Assembly: GCF_005116445.1 (NCBI RefSeq)
Contig: NZ_SWBQ01000001.1
Coordinates: 1,413,734-1,477,733 of the forward strand
Length of the DNA: 64,000 bases
Direction: 5' to 3'
Source: Pedobacter frigoris
Lineage (GTDB): Bacteria > Bacteroidota > Bacteroidia > Sphingobacteriales > Sphingobacteriaceae
Under the pieces are notes generated by a model. It was not told the DNA's origin. It saw only the letters and a program-made list of their open reading frames with translations, and made no database searches. This document shows, piece after piece, positions 17,858 through 27,034 of this stretch (position 1 is its first letter; each line of letters begins with the position of its first letter). Made by a program: the position numbers and the translations under genes.

Positions 17858-19252
17858 TTAATGTATCCAATGTCGTTCAATATCCTCCAGAGATTTACCG
17901 GTGGTTTCTGGTATCCACTTCCATACGATGAATAAGTAGGGTATGCACATCAGGGCGAAGAAGAAAAAAGTTCCCGCCGGACCGAGGTTCTCCAATAGCC
18001 AGGGTGTCAATTGCCCTATTAAATAAGTCCCTATCCAAAGTGAAAGACCAGTCAGCGACATTGCCACTGCACGGATCTTATTTGGATACATTTCGGATAG
18101 CAATACCCAGATTACTGCAGAAATAGATATTGCACAACAGAATACATAGGCCAGAAAACAAATCAGAATAATGATGTTTGGAAACGAATTTCCGGACACG
18201 AAGTAAAACGCGATCAGGAGTAGAAAAATCACCATACCGGACACACCGAGATAAACTAATTTTTTACGCCCCACTCTGTCGATGATAAACACAGCTAATA
18301 TGGTTGTCAATACATTTACCAATCCTACTATTACCTGGTAAAGCAGGGAATCATCACCAGAAAGCCCGATTTTCTCAAAAATAGTAGGCCCATAATACAG
18401 TACCGCATTTACACCCATAAATTGTCCGAGAATTGCAATAGCTGCACCTATGAGAACAGCTTTTCGAACATTGGACTGTTTTAGCAAGGACCAATCCAGC
18501 TTTCCGGTACCCGTCAGCACAGATCTAATTTTATCAAGTTCGTTCTGAGCCGCATTTTGTGATAGATAAACTCGTCTCAACACTAATTCAGCCTGTTTTT
18601 CCTTATTTTTCAAAAGCAGCCATCGGGGGCTTTCCGGTATAAAAAAAAGAATAAAGAAAAAAAGAACAGCTGGTATTCCGGAAACACCCAACATACCTCT
18701 CCAGACTTCATCACAAAAGATCAGTTTCATCCAGGAATACTCCAGATGCTGTGCATTTGTCAAAGAATATTTAAGCAACGCATAATTAACTAAGTATGCC
18801 CCCAAAAAGCCAATTGTCACCGCCAGCTGATATAAAGAAACCAAACGACCACGGTACTCCGCAACCGAAAGCTCAGAAATATACATTGGTGAAATAATAG
18901 ACACTACACCGATCCCTACTCCTCCGATCATTCTTGCAATGACAAGCTGCTCAAGTTGAAGAGAAAAGGCACAGAAAACAGCGGATATGAAGAAAAGGAC
19001 CGCGGCAATGAACAGTGTTTTTTTTCGGCCGTATTTATCGCCTAAAAATCCCCCAATGGATACGCCCAGAATAGACCCGATCAAAGCACACCCTACATAC
19101 CAGCCCTGCTCTACAGTACTGAGTCCAAACTGACTGCTGACCTGCGCAATGGTGCCTGATATCACCGCCGTGTCATAGCCGAAAAGAAAACCTCCTACCG
19201 CCGCTACGGAGGACAAAAATTTTATATATCTGATATTTATTTTTTCATTCAT
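17858..19252 (-). CDS. MFS sugar porter (XylE-like)
   Basis: 464 aa with about 12 predicted membrane helices. Sugar-porter signatures are all present: GGFLGDKYGRKKTL after helix 2, PESPRWLL before the central loop, DRVGRKKLVYLG, and PETTGKSLEDIE at the end. Likely a proton-coupled importer of monosaccharides in the inner membrane. It lies between the epimerase and DUF4434 genes on one strand, so it probably imports the product of this locus. The sugar itself cannot be read from the sequence. Confidence 0.92.
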   Translation of the reverse strand: MNEKINIRYIKFLSSVAAVGGFLFGYDTAVISGTIAQVSSQFGLSTVEQGWYVGCALIGSILGVSIGGFLGDKYGRKKTLFIAAVLFFISAVFCAFSLQLEQLVIARMIGGVGIGVVSIISPMYISELSVAEYRGRLVSLYQLAVTIGFLGAYLVNYALLKYSLTNAQHLEYSWMKLIFCDEVWRGMLGVSGIPAVLFFFILFFIPESPRWLLLKNKEKQAELVLRRVYLSQNAAQNELDKIRSVLTGTGKLDWSLLKQSNVRKAVLIGAAIAILGQFMGVNAVLYYGPTIFEKIGLSGDDSLLYQVIVGLVNVLTTILAVFIIDRVGRKKLVYLGVSGMVIFLLLIAFYFVSGNSFPNIIILICFLAYVFCCAISISAVIWVLLSEMYPNKIRAVAMSLTGLSLWIGTYLIGQLTPWLLENLGPAGTFFFFALMCIPYLFIVWKWIPETTGKSLEDIERHWIH

Positions 19253-19271
19253 GAGTTATTCTAATTAAATT

Positions 19272-20330
19272 TTACAGACCGAAATAATCCTTATATCGGT
19301 TATACAGGTGACCAGCCTGCGGATAAGCAGATTGAGGGCTCATAAAGTGGGAAAATTCAAAGGTAATTGCCTTATCATAGTTTGCCCGTTTGGCTGCCTC
19401 AAGCTTCATCCTCAATTTATCAAACTTGATAGGCAAGAATTTGATAGGCATATCGCGGTCAAAGGATTCCGCATTCGTCCAACATTCGATTCCATTCTTA
19501 TCTGCTAGTTTTTTATTCACTTCAAAGAATGCGTCCAACTCATTGTAATCAATTTGGCCGTCCTGAAAAGCACAGGCATCCACGGCTCCCTTAATGCCAT
19601 CAAATATTTCACCCCATTCCTTCTCATGCTGCTCAACTGACACTGAATCTGCTTTGGAAAGCTTACCTGAGCTTGCCATAACTGCCTTCTTGCCGTCAAT
19701 CCATGGAGAAATAAAGGTAGGCAGGCCACCAGATACATCTTTACATTGCTTTCCCATTGCCCGAAAGGAATCAATAGCCCCTTTTGTAGCCCGACTGATC
19801 TCGCCGCTCAAGTACCAGCCCTGAAAACTTTTGTGGTGCTGACCGTATTTTTCCCACACTTCATCAATGACGAACTTATTGTCTTCAATTTCACTCGACA
19901 TATCACCCGTATCCCAATAGTGCCCTGAATCGTATAAGCCAAAATAAAACTTCATGCCGTGTTTATCGGACAACCTTAAATACATATCCAACAAATCAAC
20001 CGAAGGCTTATAGCAGCCCTTTTTCATCAAATATTCAGAAGGATACGTAATAAATTTTCGGTAACCCGAACGGATCAAGAAAACGGAGTTGATACCGATT
20101 GCTTTCATATGTCGAAAATCCTGGTCCCACTCCTTTTCTCCCCAATTCTGGTGTGGGATATCGTGCGATATTTCATCTAGAAAAGTTCCTGTAATCTGAA
20201 GTCCACTTGCCGGAGGTAATACCCCATTTACCGCTGAATCCCGATCATTACCTAACCCCATTAAGGGAATACTGGCGGCAGCGGCTCCTATTCCCATTTT
20301 TTTTAAAAAATCTCTTCTATTATTTTCCAT
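19272..20330 (-). CDS. DUF4434 protein with Tat-type signal
   Basis: 352 aa. The N terminus NRRDFLKKMGIGAAAA is a twin-arginine export signal. The body is a TIM-barrel-like DUF4434 domain, seen in TGTFLDEISHDIPHQNWG, GINSVFLIRSGYRKF and GWYLSGEI, the last holding a possible acidic residue. The family is thought to contain glycoside hydrolases, but no activity is established to my knowledge. It is spaced 20 bp from the FAD enzyme upstream. Confidence 0.82.
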   Translation of the reverse strand: MENNRRDFLKKMGIGAAAASIPLMGLGNDRDSAVNGVLPPASGLQITGTFLDEISHDIPHQNWGEKEWDQDFRHMKAIGINSVFLIRSGYRKFITYPSEYLMKKGCYKPSVDLLDMYLRLSDKHGMKFYFGLYDSGHYWDTGDMSSEIEDNKFVIDEVWEKYGQHHKSFQGWYLSGEISRATKGAIDSFRAMGKQCKDVSGGLPTFISPWIDGKKAVMASSGKLSKADSVSVEQHEKEWGEIFDGIKGAVDACAFQDGQIDYNELDAFFEVNKKLADKNGIECWTNAESFDRDMPIKFLPIKFDKLRMKLEAAKRANYDKAITFEFSHFMSPQSAYPQAGHLYNRYKDYFGL

Positions 20331-20350
20331 AATGTGTTTTTATATTTTAT

Positions 20351-22177
20351 TCAATAATATTTGCCCTGATGGTTTATCTCCTTTGCAAAAGGGTTCAGAA
20401 AATCTATGAGTAGTAATGCCAGTTTTCTTTTTGATATTGGTTCATCGCTATACTCCAATCCAACCGGCGTCACTTTATGATCTGATATGCTGGTGATCAT
20501 CGAAAACGCCTCACGCATGGTCAGCAATCGCTGCTGCACAACAACTTCGGCCCTGCTGTCAAAGGAATGTAAGCCTTCGGTAAATTCCGCAACTGTAATA
20601 TTGCTGTCTGGGTAAAACCATGTCCGATTGGCCCATTTCCAGGACTCTCCCTTTGTTTTGAGAATGCCCGTTGCCGTTATTTTCTGTATACTTTCAAAAT
20701 CCGGATCCAATACCGGCACATCATACAAAGGCATGATATAGGCTTTGTTTTTTAACAGGCTCGACTGAACCATTCGGATAGAGACCTCACGGGGCTCCTT
20801 ATTTTCCTTAACGGCCAGCGCAGCCAATGTACCTGCAGCCTGTCCCGTTAACAATACCACAGGTTGCAATCTTGTCGATCCGTTTATCAGATTGGAAACA
20901 GAAATGGCCTTATCCGATACGATCAGGCCGTCTATCGTTTCGGGAATAAGCGCCCCCAATGGAATATTAAAGGACGGAACCGGATCGAACCCTACTTTCG
21001 GTGCAGCTGGATTTTTATCGTGATGATGGTCTACAGGATAGTCACCTACGGATATACCGGTTTTGTATAAATATTCTTCCTGTTGATACGGGTTTTCGAC
21101 ATCATTGTAAGTGAGATAGGAAATGCCCCTGAGGCGCCGGCCTTCTCTATGATACGGTTTATAGGCCAGCAAATCTGCAGTATCAAATTCGTCATCGGCC
21201 AGGCCCAGATGCTTAAAACCCAGTTCATCCTGTATATAATAAACAAATCTTAGGGTTTGCTCTTTCGCTTTTTTCAACGCTTTATTCCGCTTACTGCGGG
21301 ACATTTCTACCACTTGTAAATAAATGTCGTTACCATATTTCGGCCAGTTTATCATGTACTTATTTTTCGGCATTCGGCCGTATTGCAACATATAATCACA
21401 ATCGATTTTTATTTTATCTACTGTTTCAGAACAACATCCATGAAATTCGGCTGCCTTATAGTCCCTGGGTTTTGGGATGGTCCTGTCAGCACCGGATCCA
21501 TAATCTTTTAAAATAGCAACCCATGTAAGGTCCTGAACGATGTCATTTGCCTGATCAGGTGCACCTTTTTCATGCGTCTGGTCACGTGCATCCATTCCCA
21601 ATCGGTAGGCTGCCCCGGCCATTTTTAAACTTTCCCCGATATCAGTAGCATCAATGGTTATTTTAGCACGGACGATCAGTTGCTCTTTCCGTTCATTTCT
21701 GAAAATGGCACCAGATATTTTTTTCCCTTCTTTTAATATGCTGTAGAGATGATACCCATAAACGACAGTCAAATCTCTTTCAGCTGCAGCCATCGCTTTA
21801 AATACACTGTCTGCCACATGAGGCTCAAACAATGTATTGCTCACCCATCCTGTCCGTACACGTGCCTCCCCTCCATAATGCATGACAATCTTCTCTCTAA
21901 ACTCTTTCCATAAACCCGATGGCAGATTTTCATTGCCGTCTACCGCCCCTACTCCTTGCGCGCTGAACATACCTCCAAGCCAGGGACTTTCTTCTACAAT
22001 CAGCGTTTTCGCACCTGCCCTTGCTGATGCAATTCCTGCGGAGGTGCCGCTGGTTGTACCGCCAATCACCAATACTTCTACAATACGCTCTTTCGGTTTT
22101 TTTGCTGCAACTGCAGAGGGGTCTAACAAGGCTAGAAGGAAAAGTGGAACACAAGAAAAAATACTACACCTACTCAT
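20351..22177 (-). CDS. Secreted FAD-dependent oxidoreductase
   Basis: 608 aa with an N-terminal signal (ends SAVAAKK). A Rossmann FAD motif follows at about residue 37: VLVIGGTTSGTSAGIASARAG. Sequence order matches the FAD_oxidored (PF12831) family: ESPWLGGMFSAQG, ATDIGESLKMAG and LTGQAAGTLAALAV near the end. Members often occur in Bacteroidota glycan-use loci, where they may oxidise sugars. The ATG overlaps the end of the SGNH gene by 8 bp, so they are translated together. Confidence 0.85.
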   Translation of the reverse strand: MSRCSIFSCVPLFLLALLDPSAVAAKKPKERIVEVLVIGGTTSGTSAGIASARAGAKTLIVEESPWLGGMFSAQGVGAVDGNENLPSGLWKEFREKIVMHYGGEARVRTGWVSNTLFEPHVADSVFKAMAAAERDLTVVYGYHLYSILKEGKKISGAIFRNERKEQLIVRAKITIDATDIGESLKMAGAAYRLGMDARDQTHEKGAPDQANDIVQDLTWVAILKDYGSGADRTIPKPRDYKAAEFHGCCSETVDKIKIDCDYMLQYGRMPKNKYMINWPKYGNDIYLQVVEMSRSKRNKALKKAKEQTLRFVYYIQDELGFKHLGLADDEFDTADLLAYKPYHREGRRLRGISYLTYNDVENPYQQEEYLYKTGISVGDYPVDHHHDKNPAAPKVGFDPVPSFNIPLGALIPETIDGLIVSDKAISVSNLINGSTRLQPVVLLTGQAAGTLAALAVKENKEPREVSIRMVQSSLLKNKAYIMPLYDVPVLDPDFESIQKITATGILKTKGESWKWANRTWFYPDSNITVAEFTEGLHSFDSRAEVVVQQRLLTMREAFSMITSISDHKVTPVGLEYSDEPISKRKLALLLIDFLNPFAKEINHQGKYY

Positions 22178-22832
22178 AGATATATGGTTTTAACACACTT
22201 GTCCAAACCAGATATCCTTTTTCGTTTAAATGAATACCATCAACACTAAGGCCTTTTATAAGCGCTTTACCTTCCAACATATGCGAATGGATATCGATAT
22301 ATCTTACATGGTGTTCCACAGCAAATGCCCTGATCAGATCATTGAACGCATTGATTTTGTTGTTCTTGTCAACTAAAAATTTATTATCCGATTTTATGGT
22401 TTCGTTTACAGGCAGTAAACTACCCAAATAAATCTTGCACTTTGGTTGCCGCTGTTTAATGATTTCAAATATCTTGGTATAGCCCTGCTCAAACTGTTCT
22501 TTGGTGATGTCGTAAAATAGTATATCATTAATCCCCGCCGTTATAAAAATTTTTGAGGGTTTGTTTTTTAAAATATCGGGTAACCGATCGATTATGCCAG
22601 CAATAATATCCCCTCCGATCCCCCTGTTTAACACATCTTTTCCCGGAAAATATTCAGACCACAGTCCCTGCTCAGTCAAACTATTGCCCAGCATCACAAT
22701 GGCTTTATTAACTTTAGGAATACTTTCCTGTAGTGCCCTCTTCTTATTGTAGTAATCATTTCTAAAATTTGGCTGCTGTGCAAGTGCATGTATGCTAAGT
22801 CCAAGAAGCATAGCTATTAATAATTTTTTCAT
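22170..22832 (-). CDS. Secreted SGNH/GDSL hydrolase
   Basis: 220 aa with signal peptide (residues 1-18, ALAQQ). The SGNH blocks are clear: VMLGNSLTE (Ser nucleophile region), NRGIGGD (Gly), TAGINDI (Asn) and the C-terminal DGIHLNEKG (Asp and His). Enzymes of this size cleave acyl esters, often acetyl groups on glycans. In this locus it could de-esterify the captured glycan. It overlaps the FAD enzyme gene by 8 bp. Confidence 0.9.
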   Translation of the reverse strand: MKKLLIAMLLGLSIHALAQQPNFRNDYYNKKRALQESIPKVNKAIVMLGNSLTEQGLWSEYFPGKDVLNRGIGGDIIAGIIDRLPDILKNKPSKIFITAGINDILFYDITKEQFEQGYTKIFEIIKQRQPKCKIYLGSLLPVNETIKSDNKFLVDKNNKINAFNDLIRAFAVEHHVRYIDIHSHMLEGKALIKGLSVDGIHLNEKGYLVWTSVLKPYIYE

Positions 22833-22880
22833 GTTCGTATAAATCTTTAACGTTCACCAGGATGTTGCCTTTGGGTAATA

Positions 22881-24377
22881 TCACCGAAAACTGATTTGTT
22901 TCTTATTAACATTTTGCGGTATAGTTGTATAAACATTGTTAAAACGATCAACAACCTCGATTTTAAACTGGGCATGCTTATTTAAGGGAACCGCATAGAA
23001 CATGTGTTCGCTGGGGCCTGCACCGATATACTTGTATCTAAAATTTTGTTGGTTCTTTTTAACATACTGAACGATGTCAGGATCCCAGCCCTTCGATTGC
23101 TTCATCTCACCCATTTTTTTGCCGTCTTCATACCAATAAACCTTCCAGGCAGAGTCATAATTCCATACATTGACAACAAGTGCCTCGGGGTTTTGCGTGT
23201 CTGCACCTGGCAAATACGCTGCACACTGTATGTTTTTATCTTTTCCCGCTGCTTTAAAATACCAGCTCAGTTTCTCTCCATCAACTTCATAAACCGTGTA
23301 GCCCAGCGGCGTTCCATCGCTGTTGTAAGGAGCTTGCCAAAATATGCCGCAAAGTGCGCCATGAACATGTTCAAAGAGGTTATCCTTCAAGACATAGTTC
23401 TCCTGGTAATGCTCATGACCTGAAAAAATATGGGCTTGGTAAGGCATTAAGATTTTATAAAGTGCCTGACGGTTTTGAATGACCTTTTTAATATCCTCAG
23501 CACCAAAATCGCCTTTGCGTGCCGATACGGAATAGCTGGGGATATGAACACTGACGATCACCGTACTGCCCTGCGGTATACTTGCGAGATCCTGTTCCAG
23601 CCACTGTAGTTGCCGTTCTTCAAGATAACCGATATACCCATACGATTTACCCGTGCTAAACACATCGTCCAATACCACATAGTGCACTTTTCCCAGATTG
23701 AAGGAGTAATAAGATGGCCCAAAGATCTTTTTATAACTTTGTTTTGCCAGTAAGTTTGATCTTGCACCTAAATCCATATCATGGTTTCCCGCCACATAGA
23801 AAAAGGGAATTTCCGTTTCACTAAAACGTTGCTTAATGGCCTGTAAGGTCGGAGAAGCCTGGTTCATTCCTTCAATAATGTCTCCGCACATGATGCCATA
23901 GACTGGCATACCGGAAAACTCCTCCCTTACATGCTTCTTCATGTCGGCTAAAAGGCTTTCCAATTTCGGAACATCCTCGTCAAATCCTACCTGGGGGTCG
24001 GCGCAGACAATCAGCTGGTACCTTTCCTGATTTTCCTGATTACGCTCGAGCTCAAAATCGATACGTTTTTTTTTGGCTGACTGATCGTTTACACGTTCAA
24101 AATAATGGGGAATACCTTCTGATACCGGTGCCCTGTAACCCGATGGTAAGCTGATGAATATAAAATCGGGCGCTTCCAGACTAACCAGTCGATAGCCTCC
24201 CCTTTTATCCGTATGCGTAACCTTCAGTCCATCACTAACCGCCACGCCAGGTATCCCCCGACCGCCGGCAGATACATTTCCAAAAAACACCCTTCCGGCC
24301 GTATGCTGTGAAAAAAGCAATGTGGGCATTAACAAAATAATCAGCAATAAAAGTCTGCCCGGTTTCAGCGTTTTCAT
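22881..24377 (-). CDS. Secreted calcineurin-like metallophosphoesterase
   Basis: 498 aa with a signal peptide and an N-terminal beta domain (RVFFGNVSAGGRGIPGVAVSDG, the MetallophosN module). The phosphatase core follows with ADPQVG, GDIIEG, AGNHD, VHIP and GHEHYQ motifs that carry the metal ligands. A C-terminal module (KWYWYEDGKKMGEM-like region) completes the common three-part architecture. Such proteins occur in many SusCD loci, with unknown phosphoester substrates. Part of the long minus-strand operon. Confidence 0.9.
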   Translation of the reverse strand: MKTLKPGRLLLLIILLMPTLLFSQHTAGRVFFGNVSAGGRGIPGVAVSDGLKVTHTDKRGGYRLVSLEAPDFIFISLPSGYRAPVSEGIPHYFERVNDQSAKKKRIDFELERNQENQERYQLIVCADPQVGFDEDVPKLESLLADMKKHVREEFSGMPVYGIMCGDIIEGMNQASPTLQAIKQRFSETEIPFFYVAGNHDMDLGARSNLLAKQSYKKIFGPSYYSFNLGKVHYVVLDDVFSTGKSYGYIGYLEERQLQWLEQDLASIPQGSTVIVSVHIPSYSVSARKGDFGAEDIKKVIQNRQALYKILMPYQAHIFSGHEHYQENYVLKDNLFEHVHGALCGIFWQAPYNSDGTPLGYTVYEVDGEKLSWYFKAAGKDKNIQCAAYLPGADTQNPEALVVNVWNYDSAWKVYWYEDGKKMGEMKQSKGWDPDIVQYVKKNQQNFRYKYIGAGPSEHMFYAVPLNKHAQFKIEVVDRFNNVYTTIPQNVNKKQISFR

Positions 24378-24391
24378 ATGATAGGTCCTAT

Positions 24392-25693
24392 TTATTTTTT
24401 GTAAACCCGGTCAATCCCAGCTTTAATAGCACCCCATTGATTGTTATTGATGACATGCGATATTTCGAAAGCCATCACCCCCTCCGTATTTTTAAGAGAC
24501 AGATAAACTGCATCTGACACTTTACTTGCAGTGGTTCCGTAAGCATAAGATGCGAACGAGCCATATACCTTACAGTCTCCCTTGGTAAATTTATCGTAGG
24601 TAGTAACAAAATTTTCTACCGACCATACCGAGCCTGGATTCTCTGATATAAATATGTTGTCTGTATATGCGCCTAAAGAAAATACATCCAGCTGATCAGC
24701 AAAGCCGGTTTTGCTATAGGTATCTGTGTAAATAGCGCTTGGTGTCGGTTTGTAGTTTTTACTGGCCCAATTCTGTCCTACGCCATAACGGGAAGCCCAG
24801 TCTGCGGAAGCCCAAAGGTGAAGTTCCAGTTTCGGATTGATAGATTTTACTTTAGTACGGATATTGGTGATAAGATTTGTTACCGCCATCGAGCGAAACT
24901 CTATCCAGTCCTTATAAATAGGACCAATCCCACCGGTTGCGGTTATGATGTCATTATTGCTGTTCACCGTTTTTCCGCTGTAAGCCTTAAAAGCAGCAAT
25001 CGTCGCATCTCCAAATCCATAATTTGCACTCCACCAGCGGCAATAGTCCAGGGCGATTCCTTTAAGCTTCGGATATTTGGTTGCCACTTCAGCAATGACA
25101 GATGTCACAAAAGTCTGTACTTCGGGCAGACAAGGATTGAGCATGGCACCATCTGCAGTCAGATCATTACGTATGTCCGTTAACACTGTTGGCTTGGAAG
25201 CATCAAGCATCCCAAGCTGGGTCTTCCCATTCCAGGTTTGACTATCATAAACCAGACCTTCTTTTGTTTTGGTATATCCATAGCCCATTACCGATAAGCT
25301 GGCAATAACACTCATATTCAACCTTTCGGCTTCCTGGATCCAGAACGCCAGGTAATCCCAATCCCTATTCACAGTAACATTACCCCATTTGGTAAGTTTA
25401 GGAAGGATATCGCTGTTGTACAGGGCATAACCTATGCCCGGTTTCACGTCTACATACACCTCTGTAAAACCCGTTGCCTTCATTTTTTCCATGTAGGCCG
25501 TGATGTTGGCCTTATCGGCAAACAGACTAAAATTCGCATGCGCATCTATCCACATCTGAATTGGTTTAGCAGCTATACTGGCCCTGTCAATATCCAATGG
25601 GATCTCCTGTTCTATATATTCCGGATCAGGTTTATTCTTGCTACAAGATGTTAGTGAAATAAAAATACTCACTAAAAGAAAATACTTTTTCAT
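24392..25693 (-). CDS. GHL10-like putative glycoside hydrolase, lipoprotein (copy 1)
   Basis: 433 aa. A lipoprotein signal ends ISLTSCS. The body is a TIM-barrel of the GHL10/COG1649 type: MWIDAHANF, GFTEVYVDVKPG, IQEAERLNMSVIA and GIALDYCRWW, whose Asp may be catalytic. The neighbour upstream is a close paralogue (same blocks in the same order), so this is a tandem duplication. Activity is not proved for such proteins; a periplasmic or surface glycan hydrolase is the natural guess in a SusCD locus. Confidence 0.78.
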   Translation of the reverse strand: MKKYFLLVSIFISLTSCSKNKPDPEYIEQEIPLDIDRASIAAKPIQMWIDAHANFSLFADKANITAYMEKMKATGFTEVYVDVKPGIGYALYNSDILPKLTKWGNVTVNRDWDYLAFWIQEAERLNMSVIASLSVMGYGYTKTKEGLVYDSQTWNGKTQLGMLDASKPTVLTDIRNDLTADGAMLNPCLPEVQTFVTSVIAEVATKYPKLKGIALDYCRWWSANYGFGDATIAAFKAYSGKTVNSNNDIITATGGIGPIYKDWIEFRSMAVTNLITNIRTKVKSINPKLELHLWASADWASRYGVGQNWASKNYKPTPSAIYTDTYSKTGFADQLDVFSLGAYTDNIFISENPGSVWSVENFVTTYDKFTKGDCKVYGSFASYAYGTTASKVSDAVYLSLKNTEGVMAFEISHVINNNQWGAIKAGIDRVYKK

Positions 25694-25743
25694 ATGTATA
25701 TAATTTGTCTTTTAAAGATTATAAAGCTTGCAAAGCTTATGGA

Positions 25744-27012
25744 TTATATTTTTTCGTGTGATTCGGCCCTGTCTATGCCTTTTTTAATACTGTCCCACAG
25801 ATTGAAATTGATAACTTGTACAATATCGAAGACCATCAGCCCGGCACTTTTTTCCAGCGTTAGATAAACTGCATCTGCCATATTTTCCTTATGGTTTAAC
25901 GCATACAGCGAGCCGAATACCTTCGTGTCTTTGCCAATCACTTTATTGGCCCGGTCAAGGGCATATTCGATCGATTCATTATTGTCCATTCCATACAGAT
26001 CGTTTAAATAAGCCCCCACCATAAAGGCGTCAAGCTCATCGGCGAAGCCTGCATTTTTGTAGTTCTCAGTAGCCCATTCCGGATAAGATTTAGCAGCATC
26101 AAAATATCCCTTGCTTGCCCAGTTCTGTCCGTTTATATAAGTACCGTTGATCCAGGAAGCGGCCCAATAGGTTAGCTTCATATCTGGTTTCCTGGATTTA
26201 ATCACCTGTTTGAGCTCCCGGACAATATCCCGAACGGTCATTGCCCGGAATTCCCACCACTCTTTGTAATATTTTCCAGGGACGCGCTCTTTCTTGCTGT
26301 TATAACTAAAGATATCCTCAGGGAATCTTTCTACCTTCTTGTGAATATATTTTTCGAAAGCAACGCGGGAAGAATCTGAAAAATCGAAGCGGACATCTGC
26401 GAAACGGCAATAGTCAAGCGCAAAACCGTCGAAATCATAATTCGTTACGATCTCATGGACGTAAGACTTTACCAGAGTTCTGACAGAGGAAAGATTGGGA
26501 TTAAGGAAAACCCCTAAGTAATCCATCTCCTTCATGTTTTTTAAACCTTCCGGTGTATTTCCAATGGAAATTTTATCGTCCCAATACTTACTCCTGTAGG
26601 CCGGACCGCTTTTCGTGTGCAAAAGCCCAACGGGCATAATACTTGCCGATACGGTGATTTTTAATGCTCTCTTGTGTGCCTCTTCGATAAAAAACTGCAG
26701 GTAATCCCAATCCCGTTTGTATTCATAGCCATCTCCAAAACCGGTTAAAGGCTCGAGAATTTCACTTTTATAAAGGACATCGCCCTGCACTGGTCTAACA
26801 TCGACAACAATTTCATTGAATCCAGCCCCTTTAGCCTTATCAAGATAATAGCAAATGCTGTCTTTAGAAGAAAACCGCTTAAAGTTAGCTTCCGAATCAA
26901 ACCATAATATTTTTGGCTTTTCTTTGCTGCTGACTGTCGTGTTTTTTAAACCCGTGCAGGCCGTAAACAGGATTGGAATCAATAAATATATAAGGTATCT
27001 TGAAAAATACAT
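25744..27012 (-). CDS. GHL10-like putative glycoside hydrolase, lipoprotein (copy 2)
   Basis: 422 aa. Lipoprotein signal ending ILFTACTG. The same TIM-barrel blocks as its neighbour occur here: LWFDSEANF, GFNEIVVDVRPV, FIEEAHKRALKITVSASI, FDGFALDYCRF and a C-terminal VFDIVQVINFN. The two copies differ clearly in sequence, so the duplication is old, and both keep the Asp in ALDYCR. They are separated by 50 bp that holds two AAGCTT sites (25721-25740). Confidence 0.78.
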   Translation of the reverse strand: MYFSRYLIYLLIPILFTACTGLKNTTVSSKEKPKILWFDSEANFKRFSSKDSICYYLDKAKGAGFNEIVVDVRPVQGDVLYKSEILEPLTGFGDGYEYKRDWDYLQFFIEEAHKRALKITVSASIMPVGLLHTKSGPAYRSKYWDDKISIGNTPEGLKNMKEMDYLGVFLNPNLSSVRTLVKSYVHEIVTNYDFDGFALDYCRFADVRFDFSDSSRVAFEKYIHKKVERFPEDIFSYNSKKERVPGKYYKEWWEFRAMTVRDIVRELKQVIKSRKPDMKLTYWAASWINGTYINGQNWASKGYFDAAKSYPEWATENYKNAGFADELDAFMVGAYLNDLYGMDNNESIEYALDRANKVIGKDTKVFGSLYALNHKENMADAVYLTLEKSAGLMVFDIVQVINFNLWDSIKKGIDRAESHEKI

Positions 27013-27034
27013 AGCAGTAATAGATTGGTGCTGG

